From assembly GCA_021782195.1 (NCBI GenBank), contig JAJXVI010000155.1:1-6337 (forward strand): DNA of 6,337 bases, given 5' to 3'. Below are positions 6,261-6,337 of the stretch, in pieces (position 1 is the stretch's first letter; the number at the start of each line of letters is the position of its first letter). The translations under genes were made by a program, and so were the position numbers. This stretch comes from a bacterium. GTDB lineage: Bacteria > Vulcanimicrobiota > Xenobia > RGZZ01. The notes under the pieces were generated by a model. The model saw nothing but the letters and a program-made list of their open reading frames with translations, searched no databases and had not been told where the DNA came from.

Positions 6261-6335
6261 TGGCTCCGACGATAGGATTCGAACCTATAACCTACCGGTT
6301 AACAGCCGGTTGCTCTACCGTTGAGCTACGTCGGA
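6261..6335 (-). tRNA. tRNA-Asn, anticodon GTT, CCA encoded
   Basis: This is a complete 75-nucleotide cloverleaf read on the minus strand. The acceptor stem TCCGACG/CGTCGGA is fully paired, followed by discriminator G and an encoded CCA. The D-arm is GCTC/GAGC with loop AACGGTA. The anticodon stem ACCGG/CCGGT carries loop CTGTTAA, with anticodon GTT at 6303-6301. The variable loop is AGGTT, and the T-arm ATAGG/CCTAT has loop TTCGAAT. All pairs match, so it should be functional and supply asparaginyl-tRNA. Only two bases of upstream sequence are in the window, so its promoter is not visible. Confidence 0.98.
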
Positions 6336-6337
6336 AT

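Noticed and set aside
6221..6337. tRNA locus as the edge of a genomic island
   Set aside because: No integrase, no transposase and no atypical composition are visible. The only repeat of the tRNA end is 13 bases and 166 bases away, so it is kept as a low-interest observation only.

Overview
The window is bacterial chromosomal DNA, moderately GC-rich (about 60% by eye) and densely coding. No stretch longer than about 50 bases lies outside a gene. Nothing in it fixes the phylum. The 3'-CCA-encoding tRNA, the full 9-base Shine-Dalgarno match, the roadblock proteins and the multidomain NarX-type kinase would fit a Myxococcota/Desulfobacterota-like lineage or an uncultured candidate phylum, but that is a guess. 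I see no mobile elements or CRISPR arrays.

Left half, plus strand (2-4131): a compact signalling operon of four genes. A double roadblock/LC7 protein (5' end cut by the window edge) is followed after 18 bases by a single-domain roadblock protein. One base later comes a 717-residue hybrid sensor kinase (receiver, Rossmann-like module, signalling helix, GAF, HisKA_3, HATPase). After 31 more bases comes a NarL/FixJ-type response regulator. The kinase has a complete H/N/G-box set and the regulator a complete receiver and LuxR-type HTH, so they are very probably a cognate pair. The kinase's own N-terminal receiver also looks competent for phosphorylation, so it may be gated by a second kinase. The three roadblock domains next to the kinase suggest, but do not prove, coupling to a Ras-like GTPase or a scaffold.

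A T-poor hairpin (4136-4160) separates this operon from a convergent minus-strand group.

Right half, minus strand, read right to left: a complete tRNA-Asn(GTT) (6335-6261), a rho-independent terminator (6250-6221), a PLP-dependent fold-type I aminotransferase (6218-5025), and a membrane protein with an N-terminal zinc ribbon and a bPH_2 domain (4986-4180). The terminator abuts, and on one start choice overlaps, the 5' end of the aminotransferase gene. The aminotransferase lacks the usual C-terminal substrate-carboxylate arginine by my eye alignment. A perfect Shine-Dalgarno at the end of the aminotransferase gene points at a 32-codon ORF in a different frame from the zinc-ribbon gene, which starts 34 bases further on.
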